A DNA stretch of 44,544 bases from positions 1 through 44,544 of the forward strand of contig JAKLIY010000034.1 of the NCBI GenBank assembly GCA_022709365.1, written 5' to 3'. Positions 27,106 to 36,269 of the stretch are shown here, one piece after another. The notes beneath the pieces are model-generated. The model was not told the DNA's origin. It ran no database searches and saw only the letters and a list, made by a program, of their open reading frames with translations. The position numbers and the translations under genes were made by a program. The stretch is from Pseudomonadota bacterium. Lineage in GTDB: Bacteria; Pseudomonadota; Gammaproteobacteria; Competibacterales; Competibacteraceae. The stretch's first letter is position 1, and every line of letters starts with the position of its first letter.

Positions 27106-28812
27106 ATGGCCGAGAATTCGCATCAATCCACTGATCCCCCCGCCGCTGCGAACCTTCCCGCCTCCGCGACGATATTGCGACCTGCTACGTCTCCCGTGCG
27201 GCGTGGCCGGCTGCTTCGGCGGTTCCTGACCGTCGCTGGTCAGTTGCTCGGCCTGCTGGCCGGCAGCGGGGTCGCCTATGTCCGCAGTTGGCCCCTCGAA
27301 GGGCGGTCCAGCCGCCGACGGTTGACGCGCCTGGGTGCGGCGCTGGTGGAGCGCTGGCTCGACCCGGAATTAGCGGCTTTACCCTTTGCCGCCCAACTTC
27401 GCTACCGGCTGGAACGGTTGGGACCCACTTATATCAAGCTAGGCCAGATCATGGCGGTGCGTGAGGATATGTTGCCACGCGCCCTCACCGATGAGTTAAA
27501 AAATCTGTTTGACCAAGCACCAGCCGTCTCTTTTTCAAGAATTCGTGATCTAATCGAAGCGGAACTCGGGCGACCTCTGACGGAGTTGTTTTTGCGAGTT
27601 GAGGAACAGCCACTAGGATCGGCATCACTGGCGCAAGTCCATCGCGCCCTCACTCACACTGGTCAGTCGGTGGTTATTAAAGTCCTCAAACCCGGCGTTC
27701 GTGAAACCGTGCTGGATGATTTGAAGCTGCTATGTGGGCTGGGGTCGGTGCTGGGACCGCTGATACCGCAATATGAAGTCATGGCGATTATTGAGGAATT
27801 TCGTGACTACACCATCCGCGAACTGGACCTGACCGTCGAGGCTGACAATGCCGATCTCTTCGCCGCTCAATTTCACGATACCCCCGCCATCGTGTTTCCG
27901 ACCATGCACCGGGAACTGAGCACTGCCAGCGTCCTGACCATGGCGTTTCTGGACGGTTTCAAGCCCGGCGCTCCGGAAACCTTCGCCCTGGATGAGTCAC
28001 AGCGGGTGCAGGTGGTGAATCTGGGCGCAGAAGCGATCCTGCGGATGCTGTATCAACACGGGTTCTTTCACGCGGATTTGCACGCCGGCAACCTGTTGAT
28101 TCTACCCGGTCTGCCATTGCGGGTGGGCTTCATCGATCTGGGCATGGTCGGACGCTTCGAGGAGCAGACCCGCCGGCGGTTGCTGTATTACTACCATGCA
28201 TTGGTCAACGGCGATGTCGAAAAAGCCGCGCAACATCTCTGCGAAATTGCCCGACCCGGTCCAGGCGGAAGCGATCTGGCGGGTTTCCGCCGGTCAGTGG
28301 TGGAACTGTCGCGGCGATTCCTGCTGCGGGTCGCCCGAGGTCAGTTCAGCATTGCCCGGCTGATTCTGGAATCGATGCGGCTGGGCGGTCGTTACCGGAT
28401 GTATTTTCGAGTGGATCTGGTGCTGATGGTCAAGGCATTGGTGACGTTCGAAGGCGTTGGACGGATGGTCGATCCAGATCTGGACGTAGTCGCCGTCTCG
28501 CGGGTGCACATTGGCCGCATTTTTCGCGATCAGTTCCGGCCCGCGCGACTGGGTCGGGAATTATGGCGTAATGGTCCAGAATTACTGGATTTGGCGGGAC
28601 GGTTGCCGGAATTGTTAGCGCAATCCGGTCGCCTGCTGGAGTCGTCCGCGCCACCGTCCGCAGCGACGCACCCAGTGGTCGGGTTAAGGAGCGCCATTGT
28701 CGCCGCTGCCTGTATTCTTGGCGGCGTGCTGATTCTGGCCCAGACCGATATCTGGCTGGCCGGGGGTGGACTATTGCTGGCCGGGGGGTGGATTTATTGG
28801 CGGGGTGGTTGA
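27106..28812 (+). CDS. UbiB/ABC1-family atypical kinase
   Basis: ABC1/ADCK-fold protein, involved in ubiquinone biosynthesis where studied (UbiB). With the ATG at 27106 it has 568 residues. The KxGQ motif appears as KLGQIMAVREDMLP, the alanine-rich loop as LGSASLAQVHRA, the catalytic-loop equivalent as FFHADLHAGNLL and the metal-binding DFG-like motif as FIDLGMVG. Two hydrophobic helices close the C-terminus (VGLRSAIVAAACILGGVLIL, then WLAGGGLLLAGGWIYW). The start is uncertain: 27106 has no ribosome binding site, and the first ~30 residues are a proline/alanine-rich tract. A GTG at 27196 also fits. It could be UbiB itself or a second ABC1 paralogue; there are no ubi neighbours. Confidence 0.88.
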   Translation: MAENSHQSTDPPAAANLPASATILRPATSPVRRGRLLRRFLTVAGQLLGLLAGSGVAYVRSWPLEGRSSRRRLTRLGAALVERWLDPELAALPFAAQLRYRLERLGPTYIKLGQIMAVREDMLPRALTDELKNLFDQAPAVSFSRIRDLIEAELGRPLTELFLRVEEQPLGSASLAQVHRALTHTGQSVVIKVLKPGVRETVLDDLKLLCGLGSVLGPLIPQYEVMAIIEEFRDYTIRELDLTVEADNADLFAAQFHDTPAIVFPTMHRELSTASVLTMAFLDGFKPGAPETFALDESQRVQVVNLGAEAILRMLYQHGFFHADLHAGNLLILPGLPLRVGFIDLGMVGRFEEQTRRRLLYYYHALVNGDVEKAAQHLCEIARPGPGGSDLAGFRRSVVELSRRFLLRVARGQFSIARLILESMRLGGRYRMYFRVDLVLMVKALVTFEGVGRMVDPDLDVVAVSRVHIGRIFRDQFRPARLGRELWRNGPELLDLAGRLPELLAQSGRLLESSAPPSAATHPVVGLRSAIVAAACILGGVLILAQTDIWLAGGGLLLAGGWIYWRGG

Positions 28813-28915
28813 AACTACGCTTATCAACAAACCTTTCTGCTAGATCAAGCAAGGCGCTATCCACCCAGCGGCGCTACACTGATTGACCATGCTCCTACCG
28901 GTTCAGGCCACTGTT

Positions 28916-30142
28916 ATGCGCTTCCCGAATCTGCCGCGCTGGCTCCTGTTGCTCACGCTCGGGCTGGCCGCTGTCCTGGCCCGCGCCGGCAACGACTATC
29001 CCCTGGTGCTGGTTCACGGCTTTACCGGCTGGGGCCGGGATGAGTTGCTCGGTTTCAAATACTGGGGCGGGTTTAACGACTTGCAGGAAACGCTTAATCA
29101 GGCCGGTTATCGGACGTACACTGGAGTCGTCGGCCCGTTCGCCAGCAACTGGGACCGAGCCTGCGAGCTGTATGCCTATATCAAGGGCGGCACAGTGGAT
29201 TACGGCCAAGCCCATGCCGCGACCTACGACCATACCCGGTATGGCCGTAGCTTTCCAGGCTTGTATCCAGGCTGGGGAACGACTGACCCGCAGGGCCGGA
29301 CGCGCAAAATTCATTTGATCGGCCACAGTCAGGGTGGCCAAACCATCCGGGTGCTGACCGGACTGCTGGAACAGGGCGACCCGGCGGAAATCGCCGCTAC
29401 TCCCGAAAATCAACGATCACTATTGTTCCAAGGCGGCAAACCCTGGGTTCACAGCATTACCACGCTTGCTTCCCCACATGACGGCACGACCCTGGCTATC
29501 GGCGCCAATCTGCTGCCTTTCGCCCGAGCGACCTTGCTGGGTTTTGCCGCTCTTGCCGGTGGGCAACCCGACGAACTGCCTTATGATTTCAAACTCGATC
29601 AGTGGGGATTGCGTCGCCAGCCGGATGAATCGTTCATCGTCTATCTGACGCGGGTGGAACAAAGCCCCATTTGGCAATCCCGCGACATCAGCGCCTGGGA
29701 CCTTAGTCCCGATGGTGCACGGGAATTGAACCGGCAATTTCCGGCCCGGCCCCAGGTGTACTATTTCTCCTGGGCAACCTCGGCGACCGTGCCGGCCTGG
29801 CCATCTCACTACCAGATTCCCCGACCTACGCTGTTGCCGCAGTTCTGGGGAACCGCGCTGTTCATCGGCTCCTACACCCGCCATGAACCGGGGCTGGTCG
29901 TCATCGACGAGCGCTGGTGGGAGAATGATGGCGTGGTCAACACCCGCTCCATGGCGGGTCCGACGCTAGATACCGTTGATCGAATCGTTCCCTGGCGCAA
30001 CCCGCCGCAACCGGGTGTCTGGAATCATCATGGCGTCCTGTCCGGCTGGGATCACATGGATATCGTCGGCATCGGTACGACCCGTGACGTAGGCGACTGG
30101 TATCTGCGGCTGGCGAAGTCACTGGCGGATTTGCCAGAATGA
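28916..30142 (+). CDS. Secreted triacylglycerol lipase, family I.5-like
   Basis: Alpha/beta-hydrolase lipase that hydrolyses triacylglycerols outside the cytoplasm. The ATG at 28916 opens a signal peptide (MRFPNLPRW, then a leucine run) cut near LARA-GN; an ATG at 28889 is also possible. The oxyanion region is VLVHGFTGWGRDE. The predicted triad is Ser138 in GHSQGG, Asp338 in NDGVVNTRSM and His380 in WDHMDIVG. The DYGQAHAATYDHTRYGR and FPGLYPGW segments and the DRIVPW...GVWN ending resemble Geobacillus/staphylococcal I.5/I.6 lipases, not the foldase-dependent Pseudomonas I.1 type. No lipase foldase gene is adjacent. The 408 residues are close to the Geobacillus length. Confidence 0.88.
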   Translation: MRFPNLPRWLLLLTLGLAAVLARAGNDYPLVLVHGFTGWGRDELLGFKYWGGFNDLQETLNQAGYRTYTGVVGPFASNWDRACELYAYIKGGTVDYGQAHAATYDHTRYGRSFPGLYPGWGTTDPQGRTRKIHLIGHSQGGQTIRVLTGLLEQGDPAEIAATPENQRSLLFQGGKPWVHSITTLASPHDGTTLAIGANLLPFARATLLGFAALAGGQPDELPYDFKLDQWGLRRQPDESFIVYLTRVEQSPIWQSRDISAWDLSPDGARELNRQFPARPQVYYFSWATSATVPAWPSHYQIPRPTLLPQFWGTALFIGSYTRHEPGLVVIDERWWENDGVVNTRSMAGPTLDTVDRIVPWRNPPQPGVWNHHGVLSGWDHMDIVGIGTTRDVGDWYLRLAKSLADLPE

Positions 30143-30171
30143 AAAAAGCGCTGAAGCGCTAAGGTGGAAGC

Positions 30172-30453
30172 ATGTCCCATATTGTTATGCATCGCGATCA
30201 CGAACTCACGCTGGACCAGGCCCGCGCCGCAGCGGAAGCCCTGGCGGGCCAATTAGCTGAGCGTTATGACATCAGCCATCACTGGCAAGAGGATTCACTG
30301 CATTTCGAACGCTCCGGGGTCAGCGGGCAAATCGACCTGGAGCCGGGCCTGATCCGGGTGAGTGTGCGACTGGGGTTTTTGTTGGTGTGGCTAAAATCAC
30401 AGTTGGAACAGGAGATTGACCGGCAATTGGATGAAATGTTGGGTTCGGTTTAA
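30172..30453 (+). CDS. PHA-system small protein (PHA_gran_rgn family)
   Basis: A 93-residue protein resembling the polyhydroxyalkanoic acid system family. It is found beside PHA genes in proteobacteria and is thought to act at granules or in regulation; its biochemistry is not established. The pattern MSHIVMHRDHELTLDQARAA and FERSGVSGQIDLEPGLIRVSVRLGFLL is readable. An AAGGTGG site precedes the ATG. The stop overlaps the stop of the opposite-strand gene by four bases (tail to tail). phaC and the phasin lie about 7 kb away. Confidence 0.8.
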   Translation: MSHIVMHRDHELTLDQARAAAEALAGQLAERYDISHHWQEDSLHFERSGVSGQIDLEPGLIRVSVRLGFLLVWLKSQLEQEIDRQLDEMLGSV

Positions 30454-31187
30454 CCACGCATTTCCTCCTCTAGCGTCAATGGCTGGGGATGACCGGCGTA
30501 CATCCGCTCCATGATGACCCGTTCGCGGTGGGTGATAGTGGCGACAAACGTCCCGGCGTCGGTGCCCATATGGCGGAAGGCGTGAAATCCGGCATCCAGA
30601 AAGTGGTGCAGCTCCCCGACGCCCGCCAGCCGCGCCGGGGTTTTGGCCAGTTTCAGCGCGGTATGAATAAAGTGCTTGCGCACGATCTTTTCCAGGTCCT
30701 GACCGAGTTGTTCGATCAGATCGATCTGATGATGGCGCAGCTCATAGCGGGCGCAACGGCGGTAGGCAGCGACATAGGCGGCTTCGTCCAATTCACCGCG
30801 AAAAAAGCAATTCGCGATCAGCATCCTCGTCATTTCCGCATCCAGTTCATAGGACAGGGCATTCAATTCCAGCGCCAGCGCGGCGGTGTGCAGCACCCCC
30901 GCCGGCAGAATGTGGTTCATCATCGGCACGATGCGGGCCAGGTCGTGTTCCCGTTGGCGGAAATCCCGATCACCGTAGAGTTCTTCCAGAAAGAACTCCG
31001 CCGCCGGTTGGTAACGTGGATTGTGTAGCAGATCGGCGTGCGTGCGGGCCAGCCGGACCGATTGCCAGCGCCGCAGCCGACTGAATTCCTGCTCTACACC
31101 CGCCACGCCGTCCTGATGAAACGCCTGACTGCGCTGCAACTGCTCCAGTAGTCTGGTGGCGTTATATCGTCTGTCTTGATCGTTCAT
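30450..31187 (-). CDS. FFLEELY-motif protein of unknown function
   Basis: I recognise the motif but not a function. The 245-residue soluble, mostly helical protein carries FFLEELYG near residues 67-74 followed by DFRQREHDLARIVPMMNHILP. That motif names a conserved proteobacterial family. Acidic and histidine residues cluster in LELNALSYELDAEM and in HHFLDAGFHAFRHMG, which could suit a metal-binding helical bundle; that is speculation. The start at 31187 is chosen over 31205; neither has a clear ribosome binding site. No signal peptide or membrane segment is seen. It lies downstream of murB on the same strand with a 137-base gap. Confidence 0.7.
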   Translation of the reverse strand: MNDQDRRYNATRLLEQLQRSQAFHQDGVAGVEQEFSRLRRWQSVRLARTHADLLHNPRYQPAAEFFLEELYGDRDFRQREHDLARIVPMMNHILPAGVLHTAALALELNALSYELDAEMTRMLIANCFFRGELDEAAYVAAYRRCARYELRHHQIDLIEQLGQDLEKIVRKHFIHTALKLAKTPARLAGVGELHHFLDAGFHAFRHMGTDAGTFVATITHRERVIMERMYAGHPQPLTLEEEMRG

Positions 31188-31324
31188 GGTCAAAGCCCAT
31201 CGCATCTGGCGTCAGATTCTATCCTGGACGCTGCGCTGATCATTGAACCCTTTTTTCCTCGGAACAGATTGTAAAATTCAGCTTTTCAGGGGCTGATCGT
31301 CGGGTAGCCGTGGAGCTAGGTGAT

Positions 31325-32362
31325 TCACAACACCACTGGCTCTCGCTCCAGAGTAACGCCGAACTTCGCCTGCACCGACGCCTGAATCGCCTGCGCCAGT
31401 TGCAACACATCCGCCCCTCGCGCCCCGCCGCGATTGACCAGCACCAGCGCCTGCTGCTCATAAACGCCGACAGCGCCCAGATTCCGACCTTTCCAGCCAC
31501 ACTGCTCGATCAACCAACCGGCGGCCAGCTTGACCGCACCGTCCGGCTGCGAATAGTGCGGCAGTTTGGGATGGCGTTCAGCGAGACTCGCAAAGGTCGC
31601 AGCGTCGATCAGCGGATTCTTGAAGAAACTGCCGGCGTTGCCGATCTTCGCCGGGTCCGGCAGCTTGCGCGAGCGAACGGCGATCACCGCATCCGCAATC
31701 TGTCGCGCGGTCGGATGGGAAAAATCCCGCGCTTCCAGTGCCTGCGCCAATTCAGCATAGCGGATCATCGGTTGCCAGCGCTTGGGCAACCGGAAGGTCA
31801 CGCTCGTCACCAGATAGCGCCCGGCGGCTTCCTGTTTGAACACGCTGTCCCGGTAACCGAACCGGCAGGCGGCGCGGTCAAACGTGGCTCTCTCGCAGGT
31901 CTCCAAATCGACCGCCGCCAATTGCTGGAACCGTTCAGCCATTTCCAGCCCGTAAGCGCCGATGTTCTGAATCGGCGCTGCGCCGACCGTGCCAGGAATC
32001 AGCGCCAGATTCTCCAGTCCCGGCCAGCCGCAGTCCAGCGTCCAGATCACAAAGTCATGCCAGTTTTCCCCCGCCCCGGCCTGGACCCACCAAGCTTCGG
32101 CATCCTCGGCGACCAATTGCCGTCCGGGAATCCGCACCTGCAGGATTAAACCGGCAAAATCGCCGGTCAGCACCAGATTGCTGCCGCCGCCCAGCACAAA
32201 GCGCGGCCAGGCCCGCCATGCGGGCAGCGCTCTTAACGCGATGAGTTGAGCGGGTGTTTCAATCGCCGCGAACCCGGCGGCGCGGGCGGGCAGGCCAAAG
32301 GTGTTGAGGCGATCCAGAGGGACATCGCGTTGCAATAAACCACCGGGCGTCCTGTTCATCAT
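31325..32362 (-). CDS. murB: UDP-N-acetylenolpyruvoylglucosamine reductase
   Basis: FAD-dependent reductase that makes UDP-N-acetylmuramate for peptidoglycan. The 345 residues match the E. coli-type (type I) Mur[17 protein letters not shown] lies at the N-terminus, [15 protein letters not shown] is the FAD-binding loop, [18 protein letters not shown] is the central motif, [11 protein letters not shown] is the type I loop with the active-site region, and [12 protein letters not shown] carries the catalytic Ser. It starts 75 bases downstream of the rpoH stop, after a terminator, so it probably has its own promoter. Confidence 0.96.
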   Translation of the reverse strand: MMNRTPGGLLQRDVPLDRLNTFGLPARAAGFAAIETPAQLIALRALPAWRAWPRFVLGGGSNLVLTGDFAGLILQVRIPGRQLVAEDAEAWWVQAGAGENWHDFVIWTLDCGWPGLENLALIPGTVGAAPIQNIGAYGLEMAERFQQLAAVDLETCERATFDRAACRFGYRDSVFKQEAAGRYLVTSVTFRLPKRWQPMIRYAELAQALEARDFSHPTARQIADAVIAVRSRKLPDPAKIGNAGSFFKNPLIDAATFASLAERHPKLPHYSQPDGAVKLAAGWLIEQCGWKGRNLGAVGVYEQQALVLVNRGGARGADVLQLAQAIQASVQAKFGVTLEREPVVL

Positions 32363-32370
32363 GCTCTCGC

Positions 32371-32394
32371 AAAAAACCCGCCACGCGGGCGGGT
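32371..32394 (-). terminator. Rho-independent terminator after rpoH
   Basis: On the minus strand, arms ACCCGCC and GGCGGGT (32394-32388 and 32382-32376) enclose a 5-base loop and run straight into six T residues (32376-32371). It separates rpoH from murB. Confidence 0.85.
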
Positions 32395-32436
32395 CATTAT
32401 CTTGGGTTCGGCCCCTTTCGCAAGGGGGAATGTCAT

Positions 32437-33318
32437 TCAGGCCGGCGCTGGCAAGGCGGCGCGCAGCTTCTTCATCGCGTTGTTTTCCAACTGCCGAATA
32501 CGCTCGGCGGACACCTGATATTCCGCGGCCAACTGATGCAGGGTCGGCTTGGCGTCGCTCAGCCAGCGCCGCTGTACGATGTCACGGCTGCGCGGATCGA
32601 GCCGTTCCAGCGCCTCGCCCAGTTGACTGACCGCCTGCTCATCCCAGTTATCCCGCTCCAGCGCCTCGGCGGGATTGGCCTGCTCGTCGCGCAGGTAGGC
32701 GGCAGGTGCGAAGCTCTCTGACTCCTCGTCGCCATCGGCTTCCGGGAGCGGATCGAACGACACATCATAGCCGTTCAGTCGCGATTCCATTTCCAGCACA
32801 TTTTCGGGGCTGACTCCGAGTTCCCGCGCGACGGTATTGACCTCATCGTGGTTCAGCCAGCCCAGGCGCTTCTTGGAGCCGCGCAGTTTGAAGAACAGCT
32901 TGCGCTGCGCCTTGGTCGTCGCGACCTTGACGATCCGCCAGTTGCGCAGGATGAATTCGTGAATTTCCGCCCGGATCCAATGCACGGCGAATGATACCAG
33001 TCGCACGCCATGGGCCGGGTCGAACCGCTTGACCGCCTTCATCAGGCCAACATTGCCTTCCTGAATGAGATCGGCCAGCGGCAACCCGTAGCCGAGATAA
33101 CCACGGGCGATATGCACCACGAAGCGCAGGTGGGCCACGATCAAGCGTTGCGCGGCATCCAGATCATTGCGCAGCCGCAAACGCTGGGCCAGTTCCTGCT
33201 CTTCTTCGGCGTTGAGCATCGGCATCCGCTGGACGGCCTGGATGTAGCTGTCCAGACTGCCTACCAGCGTCGGCAGATTCTCAATGCGGGGAACCAGCGC
33301 AGTCGTCGTCATCGTCAT
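32437..33318 (-). CDS. rpoH: RNA polymerase heat-shock sigma factor (sigma-32)
   Basis: Directs transcription of heat-shock genes. The 293 residues show region 1.2/2 ([20 protein letters not shown], then [38 protein letters not shown]), the RpoH box [17 protein letters not shown] that separates RpoH from other group 3 factors, and region 4 with the HTH ([20 protein letters not shown]). A GGAGGAG site precedes the ATG at 33318; a second ATG lies two codons in. Upstream is a sigma-70-type promoter containing a CIRCE operator. A terminator follows. Confidence 0.96.
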   Translation of the reverse strand: MTMTTTALVPRIENLPTLVGSLDSYIQAVQRMPMLNAEEEQELAQRLRLRNDLDAAQRLIVAHLRFVVHIARGYLGYGLPLADLIQEGNVGLMKAVKRFDPAHGVRLVSFAVHWIRAEIHEFILRNWRIVKVATTKAQRKLFFKLRGSKKRLGWLNHDEVNTVARELGVSPENVLEMESRLNGYDVSFDPLPEADGDEESESFAPAAYLRDEQANPAEALERDNWDEQAVSQLGEALERLDPRSRDIVQRRWLSDAKPTLHQLAAEYQVSAERIRQLENNAMKKLRAALPAPA

Positions 33319-33349
33319 TCACTCCTCCATTGATCCATTATCTGGCGTT

Positions 33350-33379
33350 ATTTTAGCACTCACGCTATGCGAGTGCCAA
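33350..33379 (-). promoter_or_regulatory. rpoH promoter with embedded CIRCE operator
   Basis: On the plus strand TTAGCACTC (33353-33361), 9 bases and GAGTGCCAA (33371-33379) match the HrcA-binding CIRCE consensus TTAGCACTC-N9-GAGTGCTAA at 17 of 18 positions. On the minus strand, TTGGCA (33379-33374) and TAAAAT (33355-33350) form a -35/-10 pair with an 18-base spacer. The operator therefore covers the promoter core about 32 bases upstream of the rpoH ATG. HrcA binding would be expected to repress transcription. hrcA itself is not in the window. Confidence 0.8.
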
Positions 33380-33397
33380 ATCCAACGGAAAGTTCCT

Positions 33398-34474
<1,077 letters not shown>

Positions 34475-34510
34475 AGGAAGATCCAAACAGGTGAGCAGGG
34501 TGGCGGCAAT

Positions 34511-34532
34511 AGTCTATTATTGCAGATAGACT
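34511..34532. repeat. Inverted repeat between divergent ftsY and NAD(P)-binding gene
   Basis: AGTCTAT (34511-34517) and ATAGACT (34526-34532) are a perfect 7-base inverted repeat with an 8-base spacer, about 37 bases upstream of the ftsY ATG and about 50 bases upstream of the divergent gene. The size fits an operator for a dimeric regulator that could act on both promoters. No known family motif is recognised. Confidence 0.45.
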
Positions 34533-34583
34533 GATATCGGCTGGCGGCTGATTGCATAAAACAAACCACAGGAGCTACGCGAC

Positions 34584-35240
34584 ATGGCGAATTCATCCAT
34601 GGAAATCCGCGCTCTGCTCGTCGGCGCCACCGGCTTGGTCGGTGGACACTGCCTGGGCGAGTTGCTGTATGACAACGATTTCAGCGCCGTCACGGTCCTC
34701 ACGCGCCGACCACTGGACTGGGTTCCTCCCAAGCTGACCGTCCACGTCGTCGACTTTGATCATCTCCGTGACCACGCCGAGGCGTTCAACGTCGACGTCG
34801 TCCTGTGCTGTCTGGGCACGACCCATCGGGCCGCCGGTTCGCCGGAGGCTTTCGCCAAGGTTGATCATGTCTACGTCGCCGAGCTGGCCCGACTGGCGGC
34901 GGCGCGGGGCGTACCACGCTTCTTACTGGTTTCCGCAGTAGGCGCCGACCCCAGTTCACCGGTGTTCTACAACCGGATCAAGGGCCGGGCCGAGGCAGCA
35001 GTCAGCGAACTGCCGTTCAAGGCCGTCCATATTCTGCGTCCTTCACTGCTGCTTGGCCAACGCTGGGAACCCCGCCCCGCCGAAGATTGGGGCAAACAGT
35101 TCGCACCGCTTTGGTCCTGGTTCCTCTGGGGGCCGCTCGGACGCTACCGGCCGGTGTCGGCGGAAACCGTCGCGGCTTGTATGGTGGAATTGGCTAAAAG
35201 CGATCAGGAAGGCGTGCATATCCATTACTTCAATACCTGA
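34584..35240 (+). CDS. NAD(P)H-binding oxidoreductase, TIP30/HTATIP2-like SDR
   Basis: A 218-residue atypical SDR. The N-terminal Rossmann motif is LLVGATGLVGGHCLGELL near 10-27. DVVLCCLGTTHRAAGSPEAF near 73-92 and FLLVSAVGADPSSPVFYNRIKGRAE near 117-141 carry the Ser and the Tyr-xxx-Lys-like YNRIK. LRPSLLLGQR follows. The layout matches small bacterial TIP30-like proteins annotated only as NAD(P)H-binding; the substrate is unknown. The ATG at 34584 has CAGGAG upstream, with an extended -10-like TGCATAAAA about 30 bases before it. It ends 17 bases before the peptidase gene, so the two may be cotranscribed. Confidence 0.85.
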   Translation: MANSSMEIRALLVGATGLVGGHCLGELLYDNDFSAVTVLTRRPLDWVPPKLTVHVVDFDHLRDHAEAFNVDVVLCCLGTTHRAAGSPEAFAKVDHVYVAELARLAAARGVPRFLLVSAVGADPSSPVFYNRIKGRAEAAVSELPFKAVHILRPSLLLGQRWEPRPAEDWGKQFAPLWSWFLWGPLGRYRPVSAETVAACMVELAKSDQEGVHIHYFNT

Positions 35241-35257
35241 TTTTTTCCCGATCCTCA

Positions 35258-36211
35258 ATGAGCATCACGCCAAACCAGCATCCAACGCTGGCGGCAGTGG
35301 CGACGCTGCTAACACTACTGGCCCTGACTAATCCGCAACCCGCTCTGACCAAGAAACTCTACAAATATCAGGACGCTCATGGCGCTTGGGTGTTCAGCGA
35401 CAAACCACCCGCTGCTGACGTACCCGCTACCGTCAGCGCCTTGCCGGTCAGCGAATCGCCCGTCAAGGTTAGCATCCGCAATCGGGGGACTCAGGAAACG
35501 CCGGTGCTGGCGGCAATCAACGATTATTACGGCCCGATCGAGGTAGAAATCAGCGCCGAACGGATCGAAAACATGCGCGCTGAACCGCCGCTACCCGTGC
35601 GGGTCGTCGTCCCCGCCCGGACTGAAATGACCGTTGTCGCCCTTAAACCGACCGGGCCGCGCTGGCGCTATGGTTACCAGGTACGGGCCGTGCTGGGCGA
35701 TCCCACTGCTGTTCATCGGCCTGAGCAACCCTATGCGCCGCCATTCGCTCCCGGACAACGCTTTCCCATCGGCCAGGCTTTCGATGGAGTCTTCAGCCAC
35801 CAGCACCCACAAAGTCGCTACGCCGTAGACCTCAGCCTGCCTCTGGGGACGCCGGTTCGCGCCGCCCGCGCCGGGGTGATCATGGAAGTCGCTGGCGATT
35901 TCTTCGATGGTGGCGCTGATCCCAAATACCAGACGCAAGCGAACGCCGTTCGGGTCCTCCATGAAGACGGCACCATGGCGGTCTATGCCCATCTGCACCC
36001 GGACTCGATCCGGGTTTCCCCCGGCCAACGGGTCGAACGCGGCGCCTGGCTGGCGAATTCCGGCAATACCGGCTTTTCTACCGGCCCGCATCTGCATTTC
36101 GCCATTCAGCGCAACGCGGGCATGGAACTGGTTTCCATCCCGTTCAAGTTCGCTGGCGCTAACGGCTCCGCCATCACTCCGGTCGCTGAAACTTTGCTGA
36201 TCGCGCACTGA
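35258..36211 (+). CDS. M23-family peptidase with N-terminal DUF4124-like domain
   Basis: A 317-residue exported protein: signal peptide (about 1-30), then a DUF4124-like segment (KKLYKYQDAHGAWVFSDKPP, about 31-52), a beta-rich middle, and a LytM/M23 domain from about 170. Metal-site motifs AHLHPDSI and GPHLHFAI are present. The first ligand is odd: where M23 enzymes have HxxxD, this has RYAVD, with Asp kept but Arg at the His position. Nearby histidines (FSHQHPQS) may substitute. The domain could be an active peptidoglycan endopeptidase or a non-catalytic relative; I cannot tell which. Confidence 0.85.
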   Translation: MSITPNQHPTLAAVATLLTLLALTNPQPALTKKLYKYQDAHGAWVFSDKPPAADVPATVSALPVSESPVKVSIRNRGTQETPVLAAINDYYGPIEVEISAERIENMRAEPPLPVRVVVPARTEMTVVALKPTGPRWRYGYQVRAVLGDPTAVHRPEQPYAPPFAPGQRFPIGQAFDGVFSHQHPQSRYAVDLSLPLGTPVRAARAGVIMEVAGDFFDGGADPKYQTQANAVRVLHEDGTMAVYAHLHPDSIRVSPGQRVERGAWLANSGNTGFSTGPHLHFAIQRNAGMELVSIPFKFAGANGSAITPVAETLLIAH

Positions 36212-36269
36212 CACGGCCCGCATTGACTCTCGTTCAAAATGAAAAACCTGACAATCAGGGAGCGCCACC

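Noticed and set aside
31310..32149. 279-codon plus-strand frame
   Set aside because: It is antisense to murB, which is complete.
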